From NCBI GenBank assembly GCA_964414585.1, contig CAYPXR010000016.1, forward strand, positions 1 to 45,564: a DNA stretch of 45,564 nt, read 5' to 3'. This stretch comes from DATEMU01 sp964414585. Its GTDB lineage: Bacteria; Planctomycetota; Phycisphaerae; UBA1845; UTPLA1. The translations under genes were made by a program, and so were the position numbers. A model generated the notes under the pieces. The model saw only the letters and a list, made by a program, of their open reading frames with translations, was not told the DNA's origin and did no database searches. This document shows, in pieces, positions 32,024 to 40,329 of this stretch; the first letter of the stretch is position 1; every line of letters starts with the position of its first letter.

Positions 32024-32212
32024 ATGAAGGTTATGGAAGAAAAGTCCAGGCATGAAATCATCACCCGGGCGAAGATCAGCTACGCCGAACAAAAGACCAA
32101 CGTGTCGATTCGGGCGTGGATTGATCGCGAACTGGGCGAGTTGGGCCTGCCGGCGATGACCGACGAAGAGTGCCGCAATTACGCCTTGTCGAACGGACCA
32201 CGAATCTTTTGA
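32024..32212 (+). CDS. small hypothetical protein
   Basis: 62 residues from ATG 32024, which is preceded by AGGAGG (32008-32013), a near-perfect ribosome site 10 nt away. The upstream frame to 31940 lacks one. The protein is charged and soluble, probably helical (EKSRHEIITRAKISYAEQK, IRAWIDRELGELGL, DEECRNYALSNG), with no cysteine pair or signal peptide. I do not recognise it. It has its own promoter-like sequence and a roughly 200-nt leader with a hairpin. The acyltransferase gene follows 85 nt later in the same direction and may be co-transcribed. Confidence 0.55.
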   Translation: MKVMEEKSRHEIITRAKISYAEQKTNVSIRAWIDRELGELGLPAMTDEECRNYALSNGPRIF

Positions 32213-32297
32213 CGCGATCTCTCTCCGGCGAACTTCGCCGGGCACCTGGGATAGCTCGCCGCATTCCGTCAGGCCCATCCTGCCGATTTATTAAGGG

Positions 32298-33344
32298 ATG
32301 GACCTCGAATCGATTCGCTTTCTCTACCTCCGCCGCGTCGTCGGCACGGCCCTGAGCGCCATCGGTCTGTCCGCATCGCACCGCCTCGCCTGCTTCGTCG
32401 CCGGACACATCCACCGGCTCAACACGGTCGGACGACGTCGGGCCGAGCTGCGCCTGAGCGATGCACTTTCGGCGGACGCCTCCTCACGCAACCACGACAT
32501 CATCGCCGCGTCGTATGACCACATGGCCCGCTTCTGGGTTGAGGCCCTTTTTGCAAGTCGGAAGCTGCGGCCATCATGCTGGCGGCGATCGATCGCCATC
32601 AAGAATGAAGCCGTGCTGACCGCCCTGGCCTCGCGGGGGTCGGGTTGTTTGTTGGCCACGGCGTACTTCGGAAATCCCGCATTCTGCGCCTTCGCGCTCG
32701 GCGAAATCTTCCGCCCGGTCCACGTCATCGCCGACCGGTTCGCGTTGCCGATGCTGCGAGCCTGGCAGAACGTTCTTTTCGCTTATCCAAATATCCGGAT
32801 CATAGACCGCCGCGACGCCGCCAAGGCCCTGCCGGAAATCCTGGGGCAAAAATCCGCGGTGCTGATGATCGCCGAACATGAGCGGGCAAGGGGTCCGTGC
32901 GTGCCGGTTCCCTTCCTCGGCCGCACGCTCAATGCCTATCCGACGCTCGCGCGATTATCGAAGTGGTACAACGTGCCGATCGCGGTGACGACCTGCCGAC
33001 GTGAGCCCGCGCCCTTTTCCTTCACGCTCCAAACGCACGGAATCTTTGAGCCACCGGCCGACGACGCAACGGAGCCCGTCCTGCTCCCATCGGTCATCGC
33101 CGCCCTGGAAAAGGCGATCCTCGAAAATCCGGAACAATACCTCTGGTCGCTCGCCGGCGGCGCGAAGTCCACGGCAACGATGGATTTGTCGTCTCAGGCG
33201 ATCGCCGGGCTTATTGATACGGGAAGCGAATCGGAGTCGTGCCGAACACAAAATCGAACATCGTCGGCCCCGCAAACGCCGTCATGGGCGGGCAATAGGC
33301 CGGCAGGTTCGGCGGCGGCAATTGAGCCTGTGCCCACGGCGTGA
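32298..33344 (+). CDS. LpxL/HtrB-like lysophospholipid acyltransferase, catalytic motif altered
   Basis: 348 residues, ATG 32298 with a poor ribosome site. The middle section aligns by eye with lauroyl/myristoyl acyltransferases of the LpxL family: 'GCLLATAYFGNPAFCAFALG', 'PVHVIADRFALPML', 'HERARGPCVPVPFLGRTLNAYPTLARLSKWYNVPIAV'. In that family the first block reads H-(F/Y)-G-N-W-E, the catalytic HX4(D/E). Here it is Y123-F-G-N-P-A128, so both catalytic residues are missing. It may be a non-catalytic paralogue or use another mechanism. The last 45 residues (after 'IAGLIDTG') look unlike the family. They run antisense over the small gene at 33211-33459, as though the original stop had been lost. 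Confidence 0.72.
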   Translation: MDLESIRFLYLRRVVGTALSAIGLSASHRLACFVAGHIHRLNTVGRRRAELRLSDALSADASSRNHDIIAASYDHMARFWVEALFASRKLRPSCWRRSIAIKNEAVLTALASRGSGCLLATAYFGNPAFCAFALGEIFRPVHVIADRFALPMLRAWQNVLFAYPNIRIIDRRDAAKALPEILGQKSAVLMIAEHERARGPCVPVPFLGRTLNAYPTLARLSKWYNVPIAVTTCRREPAPFSFTLQTHGIFEPPADDATEPVLLPSVIAALEKAILENPEQYLWSLAGGAKSTATMDLSSQAIAGLIDTGSESESCRTQNRTSSAPQTPSWAGNRPAGSAAAIEPVPTA

Positions 33345-33459
33345 CGCCGAGCACGACCAGACCCGCGATCGTCACGATCCGGCCCCACGACCATTTCGCG
33401 CGGACCGTCTCGTTCGGCTCGGCTGACGGAGAATGGCGGTTGGTTTCGTTGGTTGTCAT
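33211..33459 (-). CDS. small exported hypothetical protein, antisense to the acyltransferase end
   Basis: 82 residues: a polar start (MTTNETNRHSPSAEPNE), a hydrophobic segment with a signal-peptidase-like end ('WGRIVTIAGLVVLGVTPWAQAQ') and a Pro/Phe-rich mature part 'LPPPNLPAYCPPMTAF...FPYQ'. It overlaps the 3' 134 bases of the acyltransferase frame on the other strand. The codon pattern there suits this strand better. TATAGT ends only 5 nt before the ATG and no ribosome site is visible, so the transcript may be leaderless. I do not recognise the family. Confidence 0.5.
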   Translation of the reverse strand: MTTNETNRHSPSAEPNETVRAKWSWGRIVTIAGLVVLGVTPWAQAQLPPPNLPAYCPPMTAFAGPTMFDFVFGTTPIRFPYQ

Positions 33460-33556
33460 CGTTCACTATAGCGGACCGATCCGATTAGGACTGAACTTAG
33501 TTTTCTCCCCGACGCCGGTAACGATATCACCGCACGGAAACCCGGGCGGACCTTAT

Positions 33557-33695
33557 CGGGCGTGAGAGCCCGCAAAAACTTCGTCCGAAAAACCCTCGCC
33601 AAGAGCGACGGGATTTCGTAGGCTACGAAGCCGTATGCGGGTCAGTTGAAACGGCGGGTGAACCCGTTTAGTCGCAACCCCGCAGGGGTGCGGTG
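33557..33695 (+). ncRNA. structured RNA candidate upstream of the POT transporter gene
   Basis: Several helices can form. CGGGC-gtgaga-GCCCG is at 33557-33572. A long-range two-part stem joins CCCGCA (33569-33574) with TGCGGG (33636-33641) and CTTCGT (33579-33584) with ACGAAG (33625-33630). It encloses the hairpin CCCTCGC/GCGACGGG (33593-33612). Then come AAACG..GGG/CCCGTTT (33650-33669) and CGCAaCCCC-gca-GGGGTGCG (33673-33692). The first hairpin and the long-range stem share bases, so they exclude each other. It matches no riboswitch consensus I could recall. It lies 90-225 nt before the transporter start. Confidence 0.4.
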
Positions 33696-33784
33696 AACGT
33701 CGTACTCCCACCCGACGTGTCGCTGGGTCGATTTACTGATCAGGCCAACCCGGCCAAATCTCGTGGAAGTGGAGAATTATTTTC

Positions 33785-35305
33785 ATGTCAGATGCCGCGA
33801 ATGTGCGCTCGCCGAATGAAAATTCGACCCCCGCCGGAGAGTTCCTCGGGCATCCTCGCGGGCTGTACGTGCTGTTCAGCACCGAGCTGTGGGAGCGGTT
33901 CAGCTTCTACAGCATGCGGGCGTTCCTCACGTTGTACATTACGAAGGCCATGTTGCTCAGCCAGGCGGACGCCACCGCGATCTACGGCGCCTACCTGGGC
34001 TTTGTGTACGCCGCGCCCTTCGTCGGCGGAATGCTCGCCGACCGGCTGCTCGGCCAGCGGCGGGCCATCGTCATCGGTGCCATCCTGATGGCCCTGGCGC
34101 AGTTCTCGCTTTCCGCGCACGCAATTTGCCTGAACATGCATGTCCAGGCGGAATGGATGAGACCCCTTTTTTTTGCCGCGTTGGGCCTCTTGTCGACCGG
34201 CAACGGCTTTTTCAAACCGAATATCTCGTCGATCGTCGGAACACTTTATGAACAAGGAGATACGCGCCGAGACCGAGCCTTCACGATTTTCTATATGGGC
34301 ATCAACATTGGCGCGCTGTTATCCGGTATCTCAGGGCAAATTGCCCAAAGCGTGACCTGGCACTGGGGCTTCATTCTGGCCGGTTGCGGCATGGTCGCCG
34401 GTACCTTGATCTTTGTCTCGTTTCGCGGTGTGTTGGGAACCAAAGGCATGGCCTCGAATCCGCAGGCCTTGCGCCAGCCGCTCGTCGGCGGACTCTCGAA
34501 CGGGATCGTGGTCATTCTCGGAACGCTGGTCTTTGTCGGCGCGGCAAGTTACCTGCTGTCCAAGCCTGAGTGGGTTCAGAATCTGGCGCTCTATGCCGCC
34601 GCGCCGATCCTCATTTACCTTGGCTGGGAAGTTTATCGCAGTGGCCGAATCGTCGGCGGACAAGTGGCGGCGGCCCTGGTGCTGTGTCTGTGCTACGCCA
34701 TGTTTTCCTGTTTCTTTGAATTGGCAGGCAGCACGCTGAACTTTTTCGCCGACGATCACGTCAACCGAACGATCTCGCTTTTCGGCAAGTCCATCACCCT
34801 GGAAGCGTCCTTCATTACCGCCTCGCTGAATCCGTGGTATGTCGTCGTCCTGGCGCTGCCCTTTGCGATGCTTTGGGGATGGCTGGATCGAAGGCGACTC
34901 GAACCGTCTTCTCCCCTGAAGTTCGCGCTCGGGCTGCTTCAGGTGGCCGCGGGGTTCCTGGTTTTCTACCTGGGCGCGATTCAGGCCGGGGACACCGGGC
35001 GGTGCCACATTGGGTACCTGCTTGGAGGTTTCTTTCTGCATACGACCGGAGAGCTTTGCCTTTCGCCCGTGGGTCTATCGACCATGACCAAGCTGGCGCC
35101 CCCTCGGCTGGTCAGCACGATCATGGGAGTCTGGTTCCTTTCCGCCGCCCTCGGAAACGTCCTCGGCGGCACGGTCGGCGGATTCGTCGAACACATGGGC
35201 TACCAGAAAGTCTTTCTGGTCATTGCCGGCATCATCATTGGATTCAGCATCCTGCTGATCGCGTGCGTTCCGCTCCTGAAGAAGCTGATGCACGGCGTCA
35301 AGTAG
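33785..35305 (+). CDS. POT/PTR family proton-dependent oligopeptide transporter
   Basis: 506 residues, about 12-14 membrane helices of the major facilitator fold. The family's proton-coupling motif ExxER appears as E34-LW-E37-R38 ('STELWERFSFYSMRAFLTLYI'). Further landmarks: 'GGMLADRLLGQRRAIVIGA', 'STGNGFFKPNISSIVGTLY', 'FTIFYMGINIGALLSG', and 'TGELCLSPVGLSTMTKLAPPRLVSTIMGVWFL'. POT proteins import di- and tripeptides with protons across the inner membrane. ATG 33785 with GGAG about 12 nt upstream. It converges with the OPT transporter gene, leaving 18 nt between stops. A structured leader candidate precedes it and may control it. Confidence 0.93.
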   Translation: MSDAANVRSPNENSTPAGEFLGHPRGLYVLFSTELWERFSFYSMRAFLTLYITKAMLLSQADATAIYGAYLGFVYAAPFVGGMLADRLLGQRRAIVIGAILMALAQFSLSAHAICLNMHVQAEWMRPLFFAALGLLSTGNGFFKPNISSIVGTLYEQGDTRRDRAFTIFYMGINIGALLSGISGQIAQSVTWHWGFILAGCGMVAGTLIFVSFRGVLGTKGMASNPQALRQPLVGGLSNGIVVILGTLVFVGAASYLLSKPEWVQNLALYAAAPILIYLGWEVYRSGRIVGGQVAAALVLCLCYAMFSCFFELAGSTLNFFADDHVNRTISLFGKSITLEASFITASLNPWYVVVLALPFAMLWGWLDRRRLEPSSPLKFALGLLQVAAGFLVFYLGAIQAGDTGRCHIGYLLGGFFLHTTGELCLSPVGLSTMTKLAPPRLVSTIMGVWFLSAALGNVLGGTVGGFVEHMGYQKVFLVIAGIIIGFSILLIACVPLLKKLMHGVK

Positions 35306-35323
35306 CGCGCACGCGCTGGCCGG

Positions 35324-37462
35324 TCAATGCGATTCAGCCTTCGCCCGGCGGCAGTCGAGATAAACGAAGAGCGAAAGGCCGGCCAGCATGATCAAGCCGA
35401 GCCAATTGCTCAACCGCGCCCAGCGCACCGGATCGAAACCGCTTCCAAGAATGCGCCGGCTCATGTCCAGCGCCGGCATCACTCGGTTGGAAAAATATTT
35501 TTCGTCCAAAATGCCCAGGCCGTTCAGAAGCACGTCGATGATCGCCGCGCCGGCGATCAATCCGGAGGCGATGAGAATCCCCTTGTCGTTGCGGGCCTTG
35601 GATATTTTTTCATCTTTCGAGCTGCGCATCACCAGCGCCCCGACAATCGCCCCGAACAAGAGCGGTGAATTGACCTCCATCGGCAGATACATTCCTAGCG
35701 CAAAGGCCAGGGGGGAAACCCCGATGAACGTCAGGATGATCGCCATGACCGCGCCGGTGCCGTAGAGCCGCCAGGGAACGGCCAGCCCCGTGCCCAAAAA
35801 CGTCTCAAGCGTGCTCTTCATCATGTTCGCCTGCGGCGCCGAAAGCGGCTCCGGCGTCATTTCGCCCTTGATGTAGCCGGGCTTGTACGACAAAACCATG
35901 ATGACGATGGTCACCAGGACCGACGCCAGGAGCGCCGAGACAATCGCGCTCCATTGGATGCGACGGGGCGTCGCGCCGATCCAATAGCCGATCTTGAACT
36001 CCGTCACCAGCGTGCCCGCCATCGAAAGGGCGGAGCAGACCACGCCCCCCACCAGAAGGACGACCAACATGCTCTCATCGCCCTTGGGCAATCCGCAGGC
36101 GAGCAGGATCACCGCGGTAATGATGATCGTGGTGACCGTCATGCCCGATAGCGGAGTCGTCGAAATCATCGCGATCGCCCAGGCCGAGACGGTCGTAAAC
36201 AGGAACGAAAGCATCAACGCGAGTATCGTGGCGACAATGGATAATGAGGTGCTGGATGGCAATCCGGACATGACCGCGAACCGGAAATAGCAGAACAAAA
36301 TGACCGTCGTCGCGATTCCGATGACAAATAGTGCGGGATAGCTGATGTCCTGATCGTCCCGCGCATGTTCCCCGTGTGCGCCCTCGGATTTGAAAAGGCC
36401 GCCCAACGCCTGTCGCAGCGCGGTCATGATCACACCGCTCATCTTGAGGATGGAGATGATTCCGGCGGCGAAGATCCCGCCGATCCCGATCGTTCGCGGG
36501 ATGTAATAAAAAATCTGCTCCGCCGAAGCTTCCGTAAACTTCGGATGGCTGTTGAGCTGTTGCAGCGAATGCAGATCAAACGGCCCGAGCAATGGAACGA
36601 TCACAAAGCACGAAAGAAACGATCCGCATGCAATGATCGTCGAGTATTTCAGCCCGATGATGTAACCCAATCCCAGATAATACGCGCCCGTTCCCATCGT
36701 AAAAAGCGCCTTCACTTGATCGGTCAGGCGTTCCAGCAGGGGAAAAGCGTGAACTTCCATCGTCTCTTTCGCGGTGGCGACCGCCAGCCGGCCCGTCGTA
36801 AACGTCCCCGTAAACAACTTCATCGCCACGCTCAGAAAGTTGTAGCCGACGGCAAGTAGAAATGAATAAATCAGGATCCACGCCTGTCCCGTTGAACCCG
36901 AGGCGCTCGTAGCCAGGATTTCATTCGTCGCCGTCCCCTCGGGAAACGGAAGCTTGCCATGCATGTCCCGGACGAAATACCGCCGAAAGGGCACGAGAAA
37001 GACGACCCCGAGCACCGCCCCAAGAAACGGCACGAGGAAAATAAGCTGAAAGAGCTGAAGGTTGCTCAGATGCAATTTATCGTTCAGCTTCAACATGTAA
37101 ATGGCCGGCATGGTGAAACAAGTGCCGCCGGCGACAATCCCCGACGTCGTGCCGATCGCCAGGACGTTGATGTTTTCCAATAAAGTGCTTCGCCGATAGC
37201 CGAACTTGGCCAGAAAGCCCGACAATCCCACGCTCAGAATGGAAATCGGAATCGCCGTCTCAATGCCCTGGCCCGCTTTCAAGGCGAGATAGGTCGCCGC
37301 CATGGCAAACAGAATGTTCATCACAATCCCGAACCAGATCGACCGACCCGTCACCTCGGGAATGCTCACCCCCGCCGGAACCATCGGCGTGTAACTTTCG
37401 CCCGGCTTCAACTCTCGATAGGCATTCTCGGGAAGACGCGTCTGCACTTCAGCTTGCGACAT
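35324..37462 (-). CDS. OPT family oligopeptide transporter
   Basis: 712 residues with about 15 or more hydrophobic segments. OPT characteristics: 'PEVTGRSIWFGIVMNILFAMAATYLALKAGQGIETAIPISILS' at the N-terminus, 'LLENINVLAIGTTSGIVAGGTCFTMPAIYML', 'PFRRYFVRDMHGKLPFPEGTATNEIL', and 'LYGTGAVMAIILTFIGVSPLAFALGMYLPMEVNSPLLFGAIVG'. The family moves peptides or metal chelates with protons. ATG 37462 with AGGAG 10 nt upstream. It is downstream of pepT and an MFS gene on the same strand, with a 122-nt gap after the MFS stop. This supports an oligopeptide substrate in this cluster. Confidence 0.93.
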   Translation of the reverse strand: MSQAEVQTRLPENAYRELKPGESYTPMVPAGVSIPEVTGRSIWFGIVMNILFAMAATYLALKAGQGIETAIPISILSVGLSGFLAKFGYRRSTLLENINVLAIGTTSGIVAGGTCFTMPAIYMLKLNDKLHLSNLQLFQLIFLVPFLGAVLGVVFLVPFRRYFVRDMHGKLPFPEGTATNEILATSASGSTGQAWILIYSFLLAVGYNFLSVAMKLFTGTFTTGRLAVATAKETMEVHAFPLLERLTDQVKALFTMGTGAYYLGLGYIIGLKYSTIIACGSFLSCFVIVPLLGPFDLHSLQQLNSHPKFTEASAEQIFYYIPRTIGIGGIFAAGIISILKMSGVIMTALRQALGGLFKSEGAHGEHARDDQDISYPALFVIGIATTVILFCYFRFAVMSGLPSSTSLSIVATILALMLSFLFTTVSAWAIAMISTTPLSGMTVTTIIITAVILLACGLPKGDESMLVVLLVGGVVCSALSMAGTLVTEFKIGYWIGATPRRIQWSAIVSALLASVLVTIVIMVLSYKPGYIKGEMTPEPLSAPQANMMKSTLETFLGTGLAVPWRLYGTGAVMAIILTFIGVSPLAFALGMYLPMEVNSPLLFGAIVGALVMRSSKDEKISKARNDKGILIASGLIAGAAIIDVLLNGLGILDEKYFSNRVMPALDMSRRILGSGFDPVRWARLSNWLGLIMLAGLSLFVYLDCRRAKAESH

Positions 37463-37584
37463 GAGCGATAGGCTCCTGATGAAAGGTTCGATCCATTCCG
37501 CGAGCGGGAAAGACCGCGCGATTCGTCCCGCCGGCGAAGACCGCGACTACGTTAACGGATGGCTCGCGATGGCGGAAGTGCCGC

Positions 37585-38937
37585 TCAGGCTTCGGCGGAC
37601 TTCGTCTTGAAATCCTTGCCGACCCAGCCGCGCGCCAAAACCAGCGCGACCGGCGTCGCCATGGCGATAAGCCCGTACCAGAGCCACATGCGCTCCGTAT
37701 ACAGGGGGCCGCTCTCCGGACAATAGTGCGCGAGGAACCAGCCGGAATAAAGACTGGTGATCATCTTGGTGAGAAACCACGGAAACTGTGCGACGCCGAT
37801 GTACGCGGCGGTCCGCCCCGGCGGCGCGATCTCGGCGGCGTATTGCATGAATCGCGGCTGCCACATGGCTTCGCCAAGCGTGCTCAAGACGAGGTAGCTC
37901 AGGAGCGTCGCGAACGACGGCCGGATGGCCAGAAAAAACGCCGGAGCGGCCATGACCAGCGTGCCCCAGATCATCATTCGATAAACGTTTGCCTTCCGTG
38001 TAACGGCCGCGACCATCGGCACCAGAATGAAGATCAGCAGCGGATTGAAATTCGTGGCGACTTCAAAATTCTCGCCGATCCACGACCCGCGATAGGCTCG
38101 CTCGACATAACACGGAATCGTCAGCCACTGATGAGCGAACAACGTCTGCACCGGGATCAGCACAAAAATGAAAAAACTGAATTTCACGTCCATCAGTGGA
38201 TGTGCCCGAACCCACGCCATAAATGAAAACGGCTCCCGCTTCTCCGACGGCTTTGCAGTGGGAGCGGCGGCCTCAGTGACGGCGCTCTCGACGGTCTTTC
38301 TGGAGAGAATGGCGAGCGTGGCGATGAACCCCAGTGCCGTAAACGCCGCATAGATCCAGAACACGCCGGACATCCCCACCTTTCGCCGGACCGGCCCGAC
38401 AAAGCTGGGCAGCCAGCCGCCCAGATTATTGACGGCATAGAGCATCGCATAGCCCATCGCCGCCGTTTTCTCCGTCGTGAACTGGCGGACAGCGGCATAG
38501 ACCGACGGTTGATAAAGGCCGTACCCGACGACGACGAACAAAACAGAAAACATCGCGACGAGATTGAGCGGCGAACCAATTCCGCCCGTGGTCAGTCCGA
38601 GCGACGGAGCCGCCGCGAGAATGGCCCGCCCGATCGTCATGACGGCGAATGCGCAGGCGATGGACCAGCGCGGCCCCATCCGGTCCGCGGCGCTGCCCAG
38701 AAAGAACATGGCGAACGTAATGCCCCACGTCAGCACGCCCGTCATTCGCCCCGCCCAGACATCGTCGAGGCCGACGTACTCGTTGAAGTACATCGTGAGG
38801 TAGGCAAGAACGCCCCAGTAGGCGATCCCGTCGAGAAAGTAGCCGAAGTTGACGCCCCAAAGCGCTCGCGGGGCATGAAGGAGATCGCGAAAAGGCTGGA
38901 TGATTTCGCGAAGCGGATGCGGTCGCTCGTCGGCCAG
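37585..38937 (-). CDS. MFS transporter, probable CTG start
   Basis: About 450 residues, 12 membrane helices: 'ALWGVNFGYFLDGIAYWGVLAYLTMYFNEYVG', 'GRMTGVLTWGITFAMFFLGSAADRMGPRWSIACAFAVMTIGRAI', then after a soluble loop 'MDVKFSFFIFVLIPVQTLFAHQWLTIPCY' and 'STLGEAMWQPRFMQYAAEIAPPGRTAAYIGVAQFPWF'. The GNLGGW-type loops fit POT-related MFS proteins; substrate unknown. I place the start at CTG 38937, because AAGGAG (38951-38946) is exactly 8 nt before it and two bases separate it from the pepT stop. A GTG at 39012 would add 25 residues antithetical to a membrane N-terminus. It is co-transcribed with pepT. Confidence 0.82.
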   Translation of the reverse strand: MADERPHPLREIIQPFRDLLHAPRALWGVNFGYFLDGIAYWGVLAYLTMYFNEYVGLDDVWAGRMTGVLTWGITFAMFFLGSAADRMGPRWSIACAFAVMTIGRAILAAAPSLGLTTGGIGSPLNLVAMFSVLFVVVGYGLYQPSVYAAVRQFTTEKTAAMGYAMLYAVNNLGGWLPSFVGPVRRKVGMSGVFWIYAAFTALGFIATLAILSRKTVESAVTEAAAPTAKPSEKREPFSFMAWVRAHPLMDVKFSFFIFVLIPVQTLFAHQWLTIPCYVERAYRGSWIGENFEVATNFNPLLIFILVPMVAAVTRKANVYRMMIWGTLVMAAPAFFLAIRPSFATLLSYLVLSTLGEAMWQPRFMQYAAEIAPPGRTAAYIGVAQFPWFLTKMITSLYSGWFLAHYCPESGPLYTERMWLWYGLIAMATPVALVLARGWVGKDFKTKSAEA

Positions 38938-38939
38938 GA

Positions 38940-40169
38940 CTATTTCTCCTTGCCCCAGAGCTGCGCGAGTTCGACGAGCACTTTGACCGCGTTTTCCATC
39001 TGCTCCAGGCACGCGAACTCCAGCGGCGAATGAAAATTGTGCATCCCCACCGACAGATTCGGCGTCGGCAGCCCCTTCTCGCTGAGCTTGGAACCGTCCG
39101 TCCCGCCGCGAATCGACTGAAACCGCGGCGTCATACCCGCGTTCTTCACCGCCTGCTCCGCCAGCTTCACCGCCCGCGGGTCTTTCGCCAGGTATTCAAG
39201 CATGTTGCGATACTGCTCGGTCACGTCGATCTTGATCGACGCGCCGGGGAACTCCGCCATCAGCGTCGCCGCAATGTTGCGCAGGATATTCGCCTGGTCG
39301 GCCAGTTCCTTCGTCACGAAGCTCCGCAGCAGCACCTTGATCTTCACCTCCGGCACGCCGCCCTCGATGACGTACGGGTGCAGGAAACCGACGCGCCCTT
39401 CCGTCGTCTCCGGCGCCAGCGTATGCCACGGGATACGCTCGATGAACTGCCCGGCCAGTCGAATGGCGTTGATCATCCGACCCTTGGCAAAACCGGGGTG
39501 AATGTTCTTGCCGGTGATCGTGACGGTCGCAAGATCGGCCGACCACGTCTCATTCTCAATTCCCGCCTCCGCCTCGCCGTCGAGCGTGTAGGCCACCTGC
39601 GCGGCGATCTTCTTCAAATCGAGCTTGTCCGTCCCGTGCCCCACTTCCTCATCGCACGTAAAAATGATGCGGATCGGCCCATGCTTGATCTCCGGGTGCG
39701 CCATCAAATGCGCCGCCGCCGTCATGATCGCCGCGAGACCGGATTTATCGTCCGCGCCCAGCAGCGTCGTGCCGTCGCTGGTGATGAGTGTTTTACCCTT
39801 GAGCGCCGCCAGACCGTCCGTCTCCGAGACCTTGATGACCTTCGTGGGGTCGCCCGGCAGCGTGATGTCCCTACCGTCATAGTTCCTATGCACAATCGGC
39901 TTGACGTTTTTCGCCGTGTACTCCGGCGACGTGTCCATGTGCGAGCACAGCGCGATCGTCGGCGCGCCCGGCACATTCCCCGGCACCGTCGCCATGACGA
40001 TCCCGTTCTCATCCATGCTCACGCCGTCGAGCTTCAGCGCCTTCAACTCCTCGGTCAGGATCTTGCCCAGCTCAAGCTGGCAGGCACTACTCGGATAGGT
40101 CTTGGCGTCCTCCACCGCCGTCGTCTCAATCTTCACATAACGGCAAAATCGGTCCAGCAATGTATCCAT
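38940..40169 (-). CDS. pepT: peptidase T (tripeptide aminopeptidase), M20 family
   Basis: 409 residues, the usual size for PepT. Zinc ligands and catalytic residues are visible: H77 and D79 ('LCSHMDTSPEY'), D140 or D141 ('LGADDKSGLAAIM'), E174-E175 ('FTCDEEVGHG'), D197 ('YTLDGEAEAG'), and the C-terminal histidine in 'NLSVGMHNFHSPLEFA'. It cuts the N-terminal residue from tripeptides in the cytoplasm. ATG 40169 follows GGAGGTGAT, a very strong ribosome site. First gene of the leftward unit pepT, MFS, then OPT. Together with the POT gene it makes a peptide uptake and use cluster. Confidence 0.97.
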   Translation of the reverse strand: MDTLLDRFCRYVKIETTAVEDAKTYPSSACQLELGKILTEELKALKLDGVSMDENGIVMATVPGNVPGAPTIALCSHMDTSPEYTAKNVKPIVHRNYDGRDITLPGDPTKVIKVSETDGLAALKGKTLITSDGTTLLGADDKSGLAAIMTAAAHLMAHPEIKHGPIRIIFTCDEEVGHGTDKLDLKKIAAQVAYTLDGEAEAGIENETWSADLATVTITGKNIHPGFAKGRMINAIRLAGQFIERIPWHTLAPETTEGRVGFLHPYVIEGGVPEVKIKVLLRSFVTKELADQANILRNIAATLMAEFPGASIKIDVTEQYRNMLEYLAKDPRAVKLAEQAVKNAGMTPRFQSIRGGTDGSKLSEKGLPTPNLSVGMHNFHSPLEFACLEQMENAVKVLVELAQLWGKEK

Positions 40170-40255
40170 CGTATCACCTCCAACGAGTCATCTGAGGCCC
40201 GTTGTTGTACGGCGATCCGCAACCCCCTGCAACTGACCCGCCGGAGGCCCATGTA

Positions 40256-40284
40256 TCGACGTTGTCACCTCCATCATCTAATAT
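40256..40284 (+). promoter_or_regulatory. putative trxB promoter
   Basis: TCGACG (40256-40261) and TAATAT (40279-40284) are separated by 17 nt, 45 nt upstream of the trxB ATG, in the gap shared with divergent pepT. The -35 matches the consensus at four positions. Confidence 0.35.
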
Positions 40285-40329
40285 TCAGGCACGACAAAGA
40301 ACCGCGAACGCAAGCGAAAGGTCCGCACC

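Noticed and set aside
33620..33650. Group II intron domain V fragment
   Set aside because: GAAGCCGTATGCGG resembles a domain V start, but the paired ACGGTTC half and any reverse transcriptase are missing.
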